A stretch of 64,000 nucleotides of DNA from Circinella umbellata. Lineage: Eukaryota > Mucoromycota > Mucoromycetes > Mucorales > Lichtheimiaceae. The notes beneath the pieces are model-generated. The model did no database searches. It was given only the letters and a program-made list of their open reading frames with translations, and was not told where the DNA came from. The position numbers and the translations under genes were made by a program. The stretch covers positions 124,001 through 188,000 of the forward strand of contig JAIWNF010000029.1 of NCBI GenBank assembly GCA_025093555.1, given 5' to 3'. Positions 1 through 11,543 of this stretch are shown here, piece after piece (the first letter of the stretch is position 1; each line of letters starts with the position of its first letter).

Positions 1-322
1 TCCTAGTAGACTCTCTTGGTGCGCTTAAAATCTAATAGTACAGTTATGGGTTTCTTTTTATACTTTTATAATAATGAGCAGACGGAAATGTGTTGGTGGA
101 TTGTAAGTGAGATGGGGTAAAAAAAAGAAGAAAAGCATATAAACATTTTTTTTTAGGTTTTTCAGGTGAGAGTTTGTTAAATCACCCCAGACAGCCAATA
201 AAAATCGAGGTTTAGAGCCGCAAAATTTCAAGTTTTCGGTGGTGGGTGATGAATCCTGTTTTTCAATTCTCTTTCTCCACTAATAAACTCTGAGGTCTGA
301 TCTCATACAAAAACAATCCATT
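1..322. other. No gene seen; window edge
   Basis: AT-rich sequence with poly-A and poly-T runs near 120-155. I see no coding exon. It may hold the promoter of the small ORF that starts at 323. Confidence 0.5.
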
Positions 323-562
323 ATGAACGTAACAAAGCAGCAAGCACTCTGCATGTTCCATTGCGAGGAGTATACCAATGATAACGTTATCAGACTACAG
401 AAACGCTTAGAAGAAATGGAAGACCTAGAACTTTGCTATCGAGATGATCCCACTGACCCAGTAATGGTTTCCAAGCGTACAATAGACAATAACCCAGAAA
501 AATATCATTTATATACCTCATCGAATTGCGCCGGAAACGGACTTAACTATCACAGTAGATAG
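323..562 (+). CDS. Small hypothetical protein, 79 aa
   Basis: A single-exon ORF from ATG to TAG with a mixed, charged composition. The middle is Glu/Leu-rich and could form a short helix (RLQKRLEEMEDLEL, residues 24-37). There is no signal peptide, membrane segment or Cys/His cluster that I recognise. The codon mix is less biased to A/T homopolymers than the surrounding DNA, which is the main reason for listing it. The ATG follows an A-rich leader (CAATCCATT). It could equally be a chance ORF or the last exon of a longer gene. No function is proposed. Confidence 0.35.
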   Translation: MNVTKQQALCMFHCEEYTNDNVIRLQKRLEEMEDLELCYRDDPTDPVMVSKRTIDNNPEKYHLYTSSNCAGNGLNYHSR

Positions 563-805
563 CATTTTGTTTATTTGATCCTATAGTTCAAATCTTTTAA
601 TTTTGGGAAAATAAATCATTTTTAACGATGCCATTGACCTCGTTTACTTGCCTTTCCTTTCTGGAAATGAACAAATTGATTGACACTAATCTTTGTTAAC
701 TTCGATTTATATTATACTGCAGTAACTTTGGGTGATTATTTGACAGCATATTTTGGATACTCACTTGTCTAATGGTGCAACAGATCTTATCACTCAGTCA
801 GTGCC

Positions 806-975
806 GGTCCACTTTTTGAGTAACTGGTCCACTTTTTGAGCAACAGGTCCACTTTTTGAGCAACCGGTCTACTTTTTGAGCAACCGGTTCACTTTTTGAG
901 TAACTGGTCTACTTTTTGAGCAACCGGTCCACTTTTTGAGCAACCGGTTCACTTTTTGAGTAACTGGTCTACTTT
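806..975. repeat. 20-bp tandem array, about 8.5 units
   Basis: Head-to-tail units of the form GGTCCACTTTTTGAGCAACC start at 806, 826, 846, 866, 886, 906, 926 and 946, with a partial unit at 966 that breaks down into poly-T. Units differ at two or three fixed positions (GGTCC/GGTCT/GGTTC and CAACC/TAACT/CAACA). The last three complete units repeat the variant order of earlier ones, so recent growth was probably by multi-unit duplication. No reading frame crosses it. Confidence 0.95.
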
Positions 976-1675
976 TTTCATTTTTTTTTCTTCAAAACGA
1001 AGGTGTAAAAGGGGTTAATGTGGGATATGCATTTGCTGTTTTCAAGTAGTAGTCTGAATGTAAAGCCACACTTTCAATAGGCTAAATAAATTGAGTTCAA
1101 TAATGGAGAGCTTGAGCTAGCTTATACAAAGAACAAAAAAATAGGAAGGACACGCTTCTGTGAATCGCAACATGGTTGCATGACAGCTTACTTCTACTCT
1201 GCTACATTTATTGCTGATATATTTAATTACCATGTCCACTGTTAAAACTGCTACTACTGTAAACTGTCAAACTTGAGTTTCGGCGCTTTTAAAAGTTTGC
1301 TAAAGTGTCTTAACATGGAGAAAAATACATACATAATGGTTATTGGTGTGCATACTGGGTTTTATAAATTGACTTTGTAGATATGCGCACCGAGAATACT
1401 GGTTATCTCGAGATTACACCAATACCAGTAACTTTTTTATTTTAATTCAAATGCTATATAGCTCTGCTTTGTAAACTTTTTAGATATTGTTTTTACATTG
1501 ATATCCTAGTAATTGTGTTTAATAAAGTATACTCCTGACCGGATAAATATACTAGTCGATAAAGTTTTGTAACGGTAGATCTCAAAAAGTGTATTTAATT
1601 CTTCCATTTTTTATATTTTTAAACGCAAAATACTGTACTATTATCTTTTTTTTTTTTTACTAAAAAATAATATAT

Positions 1676-1956
1676 GAAATACAAATATAAAATGAATAGG
1701 ACGCAAATATAAAATAAATGGAACGCGAATATAAAATAAATGGAACGCGAATATAAAATAAATGGAACGCGAATATAAAATAAGTGGGACGCGAACATAA
1801 AAGTCCAAGCACGCCAAATTGGAAATTTTTTCTGCGCAAATCTGAAAATCCATCATTGGCAAATTCGAAAATCATTCTCAGCGAAATTCGAAATTCACAT
1901 CACGCAAAAATAAAAATGGGGGGACGCGAACCATTCGGAAAAAACCAATATATAGT
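1676..1956 (+). repeat. 22-bp phased repeat, copy A
   Basis: A GCGAA or GCAAA core recurs at 1703, 1725, 1747, 1769, 1791, 1813, 1836, 1859, 1881, 1904 and 1926, a spacing of 22-23 bp throughout. The first units are near-identical (ACGCGAATATAAAATAAATG) and later ones diverge. It ends with a conserved block: a G-run, ACGCGAA, then GGAAAAAACCAATATATAGT. The same block ends the copies at 51306-51540 and 57140-57332. Overlapping ORFs here are by-products of the repeat. Confidence 0.9.
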
Positions 1957-3428
1957 CAACCCCGCCATAATGTATAACAACAAACATAAACACTAACTTC
2001 TCTTTGGAAATCATACACGCGGATGAAAAAGGATCTACTTTTTGTGCCACAAATTCAATTGTTACACAACAAAAGTTACTCAGGTAAGAAGCATTTTTTC
2101 TTTCTTTAAAAAATAAATAAAGAACGCACTTTATGCAAAACATCACACCTAGCACTATGAGAAAATTAACACAGAAAAAAAATAACTGATTCTATATGAA
2201 ATAATAATGTTACTGGTGATAAATTTACTTTCCGAATCTACCTTGAATCATATATATGTATTAAGAAACTCTCCTTTAGATATTAGTAGTCTTTTTTTTT
2301 TCTATATTTTACAATTAAAATTACATGATTTGCTCTATGGTCGTTATGTTATGAAAAAATTCAAGATTAAAAAAATATGCACTCAATATGTAAACAAACG
2401 ATCATCGCTGCATAAAACTGAAATTGATCATGATTATGATCGCTAAAAATCAACAATACATAATGATAGTAATGTTATAAAAAAGAGCATAAAATGATTT
2501 CGAAGGCATACATTTAGAACATGATAACATCGTTATCACAACGATAATACAAATTTTCTATAAAGTATTCCCTTTTGTTCTTAAAACAGAAAATAATCAA
2601 TATCTGGGAGTATCGTTTGATCAAGTATATGAATTGTTGATCCCGTTCCTCCTCCTGATAGCCATAACAAGGAGTTTTTCAATGGGAAAAATCGTGGTAA
2701 CTTTAATTTTTTTAAGAGAGAAAAAAATCACTACACCTCTGTGTACACTTGTATGTTTGTTCTTTATATGATTAGTACCCTTTGGAAATTTGGTAAAACA
2801 AAAAAAAACTGAGTGTTAATAAAGTCTCATGGCAAAAAAAATGAGTTATTTTTATTCTACCTATTATTATTAATTAGAATTGGGTATGGTATGCGAAATG
2901 AAAAAAAAGAAAGGTGAGTAGTTCAGTCAGAGGAAGAGAGTTCAATGGTGAAACAAAGAAAACGCCAAAAGGGCAATTGGTAGTGTATATGCAGCCATGC
3001 TGTTGTTGTTTGCTTTCTGTAACAACGCTTTTATACACAAGAAATAAGATTCGTTCAGGTGGTCGATCACTTGAGTATCACAAAGAAAAAAAAAGCATGG
3101 AAAGATCTCATCATCAATTTTTCTGAAATATTAGTTATTATTATTTTTGAATATGTATGAAAATTTGAATGAAGATTTTTTTATTGTTATGTACACAAAA
3201 GCACCATTTTCTTCAAGAGTGGGAGAAGAAGAAGAGAAGGTGATGGATGAAAAAAGGGGAGTGAGATAGATTGCAAAAAAAAAAAAAGAGAAGGGGGAAG
3301 AAAACGAATATAAAGTGATGTACTTTTTTTTTATAAACATCCCTACAACTCTTTATATATTTATGTTTTCTACATGCAAAAAAATGAAAAATGAAAATGA
3401 AACAAAGAAAGTGGTATTTTTTTTTCTT
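1957..3428. other. Gene-free stretch
   Basis: AT-rich, with many poly-A/T tracts. Short ORFs (for example 2207-2446 and 2914-3126) are Phe/Leu/Lys-rich and lack supporting splice structure. I see nothing I can annotate. Confidence 0.5.
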
Positions 3429-4423
3429 TTAGAAATCATGAGCGTTTTCTTCATTATAAAGGTCATTGTAGATGGTCATGATAAGATCACCCACTCGGGT
3501 CTCCAACTCGGATCGTAAGTCCGCTCTAGCACTTCTGAGCCATGTTTCTAAGAATCGAGTATCATTGTCAAACTTGCCACAACCTCGAGTCCAGAAAAGT
3601 CGATGAATGAAACGATGACCAGCATTCACAATATAATCTGTCATGGTCATTTTGGTTGTCGTCATTGTTGAAGTAGTAGTGATGGTAGTAATAGTGGTGT
3701 CTTCTTGAATAGAATCGGCAATGGATTGATCACAAGCAGAAAGATCATTTCGAAGGCGATCCAACAGGTCAAAATCTTCAAAGACCTGAGTCAGACGGTG
3801 ACCAACCGCAAGATTTAATGAGTAGAGTGCTGTAGCGACTTGGTGCTGTGGTACTGGGGGTGGTGCTTCGGTTGACATCATGGTAGCTTCAAGTGCATCA
3901 TAATTAGGCCATACAGCAGGTAAGGCTTCGCCAACGATGCCACGGATAGCGCCAAATACACGAGCGTTTAATTGGTGGAGTTGATTTCCAATATATCCTG
4001 GCATTTTGGCAAGACATGCATCTATTATATAATGTTAGACATAAATTATATTTTTTTTTTTTTTGGGTGAAAGTGGATGAAAAAAAATGCTTTTTTGTTT
4101 TTCTCAAGAGACTTATAATGATTTTTACCTTGTAATGATGAACCGTCGCGCAATGTTGTTGCTTGAGCTTGAAGCAATTTTAATTTTTTGTTACGTGGAG
4201 AATGTGTCAACATGACCAAAAGATCTTCAGTATGTGCACTCAAAACATCATCAACGACAGTTTCGTAAAATCCTTCAATCGTATCACGAATCATGACGGC
4301 ATTTGATAATGGCCAATCATCTTGGTCTTGTTGTTGCTGTTGTTGAAGTCTGAGTGGTGCAGCAATGGCAAGATTGCAAAAGATACAAAAAATACTGAAA
4401 AGATACAAAATTGATGATAGCAT
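3429..4423 (-). CDS. Putative secreted protein, 295 aa, two exons
   Basis: Exons on the minus strand are 4423-4129 and 4021-3429, joined in phase (CAA G|AT GCA). The intron has a GTAAAA donor, a CTAAC branch-like site and a TAG acceptor. The protein opens with a hydrophobic signal peptide (MLSSILYLFSIFCIFCNLAIAA), then a short Gln/Asp stretch. The rest is helical-looking, with only three Cys after the signal and a Thr-rich linker of about 20 residues (TTITTITTTSTMTTTKMTMT) before a C-terminal domain containing TRGCGKFDNDTRFLETWLRSA. I do not recognise a family. Secretion is inferred from the signal peptide alone. The coding sequence is less AT-rich than its flanks, so a real gene is likely. 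Confidence 0.7.
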
Positions 4424-7400
4424 TGTGTGTATATGAGTGTGAGTATTTCGTTTTTGTTGTGAAGGTTTTTGTTGAAAGTCTTTTTCTTTTAAACAAGGAA
4501 ATCGAAAAAGGAAAAAAAAATGTATTTGATAAAAAAAAATGACTGTACAAGGGGGGTTTTATGTGTTTTTGATATAAAAATATATAATAAAAAACAACCA
4601 ATTGACCAGCAAAAGGAATGAGTATGTGAGTGTGTTTTACAAAATGACGGGGAAAGAGAATAAAAAAAAAAAGGGAAGAATAAAAAGCAAGAGCCCTTTT
4701 TATAGTGATGAAGTGTAGGAAGTAAAAAAAAACTTCACACACCAACTTGTAACCAACGCACAGATCCGCGTGATACACAGTTACACTAATTGCCAGTTAA
4801 CTTTTTTGGTAGATCACCTATTGTCCCTCTGTTTTCCTTGGTAACTGCTCAACCTCAAACCCCCCATAAAAAAGTCCCCTTCCGACTAAATAGGCGGAGC
4901 TTACCACAACTCTATATTTTTGCATGTCGTATGTTTATCCGGTTTTTTTTTTGTGCATATTTTTGGCAACCAGTTTATTATTCGTCAAGGAAACATTTTA
5001 TATATATGCATGGTTGCTATGCAGAAAGCTTATGAATATTTTACAAATAGAAAATTAAGTTAGAAAAAGAAAAACAACTGTTTCTTCGATGCTGACAACC
5101 ATACTGTTGGTTTACTCAAGCACACAAGAACTTTATGAATTGTATTACCTTGTGCACAAAAATACAAACAAACCTTTTTTGTTGTTGTTCTTGCCTTGTG
5201 GTAAAACTTTACAAACTTTCTACCTGTGTATTAATAGCTGTATTCTAGTTTTTTTGTACAGCACATATATCACACGTCAATCATGCTTTGCTTGTTACTG
5301 TGCATGAAGAGTTATTTTACTACAATAGATATCACTTTTTTGTAGATCATTTTTGGTCAACTGAGCTTCTATACAAATACACAGCACTATAATAAACGGA
5401 AAGTTGAATACTCCTTATCCGATAGACAAGAACATAGGCGCCCCCAGTTCTAGTTTTTTTCTTCTCCTATTTTACTTATCTGTTAGCATAGTCTTTTTTA
5501 ACTAACATATAAATGGTTTCTTATACGGTACCAGTACCTAGAATGGTAACCATATTCCTTTAAGGCAAAAACAATGTATATAGTCTACCGAGATTTGTAC
5601 CACTTTTTCTTCACGAATTGAAAATAAAATGAAATGGCTTAGCTATTCATAACTAATTATCATTACGTATTTCTAAAGATATAATAAACAAACAGCAACC
5701 ATGCAAGAAAGTTATCGATGTAAATTGGCAATTTGTCAATGAGTTACCCAGTTTAGAGGGTACGTGCGTTTTTGTTTTTATTTTTTTCATCTTTCCAATC
5801 GGCGACAACCTACAAAATATCAATCTCTCCGCGAAAGAAGTGTTTAGTAATGAGTTCACCAATCAAACGCGCATATAAACAAATGCTTTATAAGTTTTGC
5901 TTGGCATATGAATTAGTTTATTGAGGTGAGCAAAAAAAAAAAAAAAAGGTGTAACAATATGCTTTGAAATCCATACAAGGAAAAACTCAATTCCCCTTTC
6001 CCTTCTGTCCCCCGGTTAAGATGCGCGGCGCAAAAATAGAATATATGTACGTATCAATTTTTAATTCATTATCAAATATATGCTATTAGCTTTTTGTTTG
6101 CATGAAAATTAATTTATTACTTTTTAGAATGAATCATCCATCATTATTCTTTATAATTTGGATGAGCTATAGAATGGTAATGATAAAGTATAGCATCCTC
6201 CATATAATAATAATGGGAATGATCGGGCTGAGTTGAACAAAGAAAAAAAAAAGACCTTAGCCAGAAGATGATTTTTTAACCCAGAAGGCTTTAAGTGAGA
6301 AAAGCTCATGTACAAGAAAAACATTGTTGAGGTTTCTTTCTCTTTTTATCTATAAATAAAAAATTTAACGTAAAAAGTCATATCTTTACAATAGTGTGAT
6401 AATAGTATGTATATTAACTACATCAAGACAACTTTTACGTAAATAAGTTTGGAATACAATACCATTAAAAAAAGACTTGTCATCCTGGTTCCCGCATTAT
6501 AACATATACTGAAGGAACAATGCTACCCTGAACACGTTACAATTATTATAACAATCGCAAACCCAGCACCTGTTTATTGTTGCATAAGGTGACAACTGGG
6601 TTGTACAAAAAAAACCCATAGACATGATAGTCTGGCCCAACGGCATTGTTCTTATGATTTTCATATGTAGCAACAAAAGACAACTGTTGCTTACTGAAGC
6701 TTTTGAAAATAAACACAAGACTCTTATGTTGTGATATTTTATTAAATCGACTGAATAATTCTTTTTATTTTTCATTTTTCTTCAATAGGATCATTATCAT
6801 GGAGTAGTGTGCTGGTAAAAAGCAAGGACAAACTATCAAGAAAAAAAAAGGACCCTGTCCATATGGAGTTAAAAACGTCACTTTCACACAAAGAAAAAAA
6901 GAAAAATGAGAAATCTTCTATAAAAGACAACAATAAAGTCTATGAATAATCATCAGATATAATCTCCGAGCAGGTTTCCTTCTTCATCATCTACACCAAT
7001 TGAAAGCTTGATCAGTATCATTTACTGGTTTCTGTAAGCAGGACAATAATACCATATCATAATAGGCATTACATCGTCCCTATATAATATAATTCAATCA
7101 AACTATACGTACGTAAAAAAGAAACTATTTATCAAAAATTACTATTTTGGATCAAAAACAAGGTAGTAGATCGTCACAAAAACATATAAGCTGTACATGA
7201 TAAGACCAGTTTTTTTTTTCTTTTTTTGTGAGAGATGCATTGTATATTACATATTTTAAAGGCTTGATGAGAAAGTGAAATCTAGTAAAGAAACAGTCCG
7301 TACGACCCATAGTTGAAGCTGGTTTAATCTTAATTGAATCAAGATGCATGAAACAAGTTGCAACTGAATAAGGATAGGATCATCTATCCAAAGTAAATAA

Positions 7401-7815
7401 TGATGCTTTTATATTAATGTTACTCCATATCACTCATGACATGGTACACTAGCATATGTATCGCTGGAATTTTTTTCAGTTGGAACCCGTCATTTTGCAA
7501 ATCATTCCTATATATACTCTGTCATCAATAAAACTGTGGTGTAGTAACGTTTTTCTTGTCATATGACTTTTTTTTATTTACAATATAGTACGGGAAAAGA
7601 TAAAAAAGAGATACGGAATCTTTATAACAGCAAAAAAAAAATTATTAAAAGGACTTGTTAAGTATACATGTATATTACTATTTTAATTATAGATATTTCA
7701 AAACTAGGTAGTAGCACTCGTATTTCTAGGTAATAAAGGTGAAAGTTCTAGAATTCGAAAGGTTCTTTATTATAACTATTGTTGTATACTGGTATACATT
7801 ATTGTACTACAGACC
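4424..7815. other. 3.4-kb gene-poor stretch
   Basis: Upstream of the secreted-protein gene and before the long-TIR element. Only short ORFs below about 150 residues occur. They are rich in Phe/Ile/Lys and carry no recognisable motif or splice structure. The first few hundred bases above 4423 probably include the promoter of that gene. No other feature seen. Confidence 0.5.
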
Positions 7816-8252
7816 AGTAATAAAATAAAAAATGGGTTAAGCCCCGTTATGACTTGAGTGTGGCCCCGTTAAAAATCACCCATTACACAAATGCGTGAAA
7901 TACGTAAAACTACCTTGTTATATGCTGTTTATTTTTTATAATTTTTGAAAGGGGCTGCAATAGATTTTCACTAATTTCTGAACAGCTATTTTATTATATT
8001 TTGGAACAGCAAGTTACTTGTGTGTAAGACTTGGTATGCGCTAGTACGTAGTGTATATTATTGTGTTAGATCATGATAAGAGATTAGACCCTTGTGTCCC
8101 TCATGGCTTATTCACTTTAGTAGCATATACTATATATCTCTAAATCCTTTGCAAAAGTTTTACATATCCGCCTGCTTTTTTTTTATAAATGCACCACGCA
8201 TCTTTTGTTATTATTAAATGTTCGAGCATGATGAAAGAATTTAGGGCTGGTT
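7816..8252 (+). repeat. Left terminal inverted repeat
   Basis: Pairs with 9083-9532. Differences are scattered single substitutions and small indels, including a nine-base insertion near the outer end of the right arm (an A/T run before CCCATT). The arms are therefore similar but no longer identical. Confidence 0.9.
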
Positions 8253-8456
8253 CGTCTTTTGATCCAGCGTTAAAGAGTCGGACCACGATTGCGAATCAAC
8301 GTATAATTTGTATTTTAAATGGGATTGAGGAGGCACAACGAAATTTGCAGTGTTAGGCCCGCATTCCGGTTGATCAACCAAGATGTCAATACGTGTACTA
8401 GCAGTTACAAGGGCGTTAAATGAATGGGTACCGAGTATAAGCTTTATGGAAACATT

Positions 8457-8981
8457 TCATTCTTCTGTTTGGTGCATAGTACATATTTCGAAATCATTGT
8501 GGCCCAAAAATGGCACAGATGTTGATTGGTGGGTGGATCCAGTAGCGCTTCGTTGTTCGGCGTGACTATCAATGTCAGTGTCACGGCCATAAACTTCCAA
8601 TGATAAAATAAGAAGACCACGATGGTTTTCAGTATCGGTTATTATAGATCCAATTAGCGCTCTTGCTGCAATGAAACGTTGGTTTGGCTTGATCTCCCAG
8701 TATTGATTCAGTATTTCAATCATATCATTGTTCAATTCAGTATAGTGGCGCTTTATTAAGTATTGCGATATCGCTCCAAATTTACCAATGCTATTAACAG
8801 TATCACAAGTTCTAAACATATTTTCAAGAGATACATCTTAGGCTGGACGCCTTAAAGTCAGTTGCGTAGGTTTTGCAAGCATTGTTTGAAATTGCTCCAT
8901 ACGACTTGGTGACAAAATTACATATTCGTTACCATCATCAGTTATCGCGACAGGTACAACATCATAAAAATCAGCGAACAT
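8457..8981 (-). pseudogene. Broken ORF inside the long-TIR element
   Basis: Read on the minus strand from an ATG at 8981. The frame runs 47 codons (through ILSPSRMEQFQTMLAKP), meets TAA at 8840-8838, and then continues open in the same frame for over 120 more codons to a stop at 8457. The second part includes FGAISQYLIKRHYTELNNDM and FIAARALIGSIITD. Uninterrupted coding-like sequence on both sides of one stop suggests a single former protein with a nonsense change. I recognise no domain. It may be a captured host fragment or the remains of an element protein. Confidence 0.55.
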
Positions 8982-9082
8982 CAATGCTTGTTTCTTAGGT
9001 TTACCTTTTACTATTATTGTTTACTATTGAAAACTATTAGTTAAAAAATAAAATATAGTACAGTAATACAGGCTTCAAACTC

Positions 9083-9532
9083 AACCGGCCCTAAATCCTT
9101 TTATCATGCTCGAGCATTTAATAATAACAAAGTTGCGTGGTGCATTTATAAAAAAAAAGCAGGCGGATATGTAAAACTTTTGCAAAGAATTTAGAGATAT
9201 ATAGTATATGCTACTAAAGTGAGTAAGCCATGAGGGACACAAGGGTCTAATCTCTTATCATGATCTAACACAATAATATACACTACGTACTAGCGCATAC
9301 CGAGTCTTACACACAAGTAACTTGCTATTCCAAAATATAATAAAATAGCTGTTCAGAAATTAGTGAAAATCTATTGCAGCCCCTTTCAAAAATTATAAAA
9401 AATAAACAGCATATAACAAGGTAGTTTTACGTATTTCACGCATTTGTATAATGGGTGATTTTTAACGGGGCCACGCTCAAGTCATAACGAGGCTTTAACC
9501 CATTTTTTTTTCTAATTTTTTATTTTATCACT
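9083..9532 (-). repeat. Right terminal inverted repeat
   Basis: Inverted partner of 7816-8252, reading AACCGGCCCTAAAT at its inner edge against ATTTAGGGCTGGTT on the left. Confidence 0.9.
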
Positions 9533-10016
9533 AATTAACAACTTCTCCGTTACAACGAAAGTTCTGGTTTATAATAATTATCATGCATTTAAATGTACAA
9601 ACTAATCAAACATATATAACATTGCTATATGTGGATAAAAGTTATTTAATGATATTTTCTTGCTATAAACTAAGCTTAATATGATGTGGTAGTAATGGTC
9701 CTCTTTTTCATGTATCCAAACAAGCTAATAATACTAATAAAATGTATTTAACCTAGATACACGTTCCATATTGATAATTTTTAACAGGATAATCAAGTTA
9801 TTTTTATTATTTAAACAGTTCATAATAGCATGAAAATGATTTCGTGATAAAAATAAAATGAAAGGGAATATTGTTGTTAGAACATCCACAGTTAAAACAT
9901 ATTCATTTGGGAATGGTTGTCGGGAAAAGCGATTTACCGAGGTTTTTCCTTTCTAAAACCAGACTTTTTTATTTTCACAAGATAACAACAAATACATAGT
10001 ACACATATAATAAAAA

Positions 10017-11358
10017 ATGGACGAAGGTACTAAATACAACAATTAAAAAAGAAAATTATGATAATTATAGTTTCATTTATTTTATTCAATGGAATTTATA
10101 ATGACTTTGTTATTATTATTATTATTATTTTTGATCAGAATCTATGCTTCGAACACGACTTGAAATCGATGACAGAAATGTACGAGGCTTACAAAAAAAG
10201 ATCAGTAGTTGGTTAACAACGCTCCCAACAGAATCGATTGAAGCATCGTAAGTGTTTCTTTTTTTTAAAAAAAAGGAATCACAAAAGCTAATTGGTCTAT
10301 ATACATGATCCAAAAATGAAATAATAATAACTAATCGTGTAATAAAACTAATATATATGTATAGACAAAATGTATATGAATCTTTGTTATTAAACTTGTC
10401 AGCATATAAAACAACCATTGAACGATACCCATTATTAGCTACTGCAAATTCAATGGACATTGAAAAATATGGACAAATGGTAGATCAAACAGGTAATATA
10501 ACGGAAAACTCGGAATAAACTTTTCAAGACTATATTTTTTGAGAGAAAGGAACGAGGAAACATATTTTATGGGTGATGGTTTAGTATTACTAAACAAAAA
10601 ATAATATAATCGTATAGTACATGCTGTTGGATCAACGGCAGAACAAATTTCTTCATTAAAAGATGAATTAAAAGAAGCACAAAAAGTACGAGATAATAAA
10701 CTTGAATATGACAAAGTAGCACGCGAAATTATGAAATTAGAAACTCGGGAGTCATATGATCAGTAAGTAAGAATAATAATGATTCAAAATATAAAATATA
10801 AACAAATAATACATTTACATGTATTGATAATAAATATAATTACTATGAATATTTTAGAACTATCAAAGAGCTTGAAGCTGATATTGCAATGTTAAAACGT
10901 GAAAAAGCAAATAAAGAAAAAGCTTTTGATTCAAGGAAAACAAACTTTAGTGAATTAATCAAAACTGTCAAGGAATTACAAAGAACAGTTGAAGAGGAAC
11001 GAGCAAAAGGAGTAAGTAGTGCACTATAAATAATTATTATATAACTATGAGCTATATTAATAATTATGATCTATTTATGTTTTTTATCATTGTTTTTAAC
11101 TGATTAACAAATATAATGGAATAATAGAATGAAATGCAAAAGAAACTTATGGATATGGATCGAGAATATGAATCATCCGATGATGAAGCTAGTGTAAATT
11201 CTGAATCAAGGGAGCATACACCCGAAGAACGAAGAACAACAAATGGTGGATCACATCGATTTCAAGAACGAAGTAATGATGATGATGACGATGATGATGG
11301 AGATGAGGAAGGAATGGTAGCAGATGAAGAAGTGATTGTGAATGGAGTTGTTTGTTAA
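10017..11358 (+). CDS. THOC7: THO complex subunit 7 homologue, 258 aa
   Basis: THOC7 belongs to the nuclear THO/TREX complex, which couples transcription to mRNA packaging and export. Exons 10017-10026, 10139-10247, 10365-10492, 10618-10762, 10858-11011 and 11128-11358 join in phase to 259 codons including the stop. The N-terminal exon is only 10 nt (ATGGACGAAG). It gives MDEESMLRTRLEIDD, matching the family's usual acidic start followed by an IR-RL-ID motif, which is why I prefer it to the ATG at 10144. The centre is a long coiled coil (EYDKVAREIMKLETRESYDQ, then ELEADIAMLKREK) resembling the conserved YDALAKVI region. The tail is acidic (SDDEASVNSES and a run of Asp). The next gene downstream, GAD, starts 186 bp on in the same direction. 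Confidence 0.88.
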
Positions 11359-11543
11359 AATGTTTGTTTTTCCTCTAATAAATTGTTTCTCTCAGTTTCA
11401 GTTTCAGTTTTCCCTTTTCAATATTCAAATTTTTATTTGATACAATAAATTAAACTGTTTTTCTTTTTCTTTTTCTTTTTCCTTTTGATCCTACTTTATT
11501 TTTCATCTTTCACTTTCTTTTATATATCATATAAGCATCAACC

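Larger units (their letters stand above)
7816..9532. mobile_element. 1.7-kb element with about 440-bp terminal inverted repeats
   Basis: The left arm (7816-8252) and right arm (9083-9532) are inverted copies that match over almost their whole length. Examples are GCATATACTATATATCTCTA at the left against its reverse complement at the right, and TTCGAGCATGAT against ATCATGCTCGAG. Both ends share an outer AGTAATAAAATAAAAAAT-like tip. A roughly 830-bp core between the arms holds a broken ORF. I cannot define a target-site duplication. Very long TIRs suggest a Mutator-like or fold-back non-autonomous DNA element. No transposase motif is visible in the core. Confidence 0.85.

Noticed and set aside
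1641..1996. Overlapping ORFs on both strands in repeat copy A
   Set aside because: All are created by the 22-bp unit and show no independent coding signal.
4317..4778. Minus-strand ORF of 153 codons upstream of the secreted protein
   Set aside because: It overlaps the first exon of a better-supported gene in another frame and is Phe/Tyr/Lys low-complexity.
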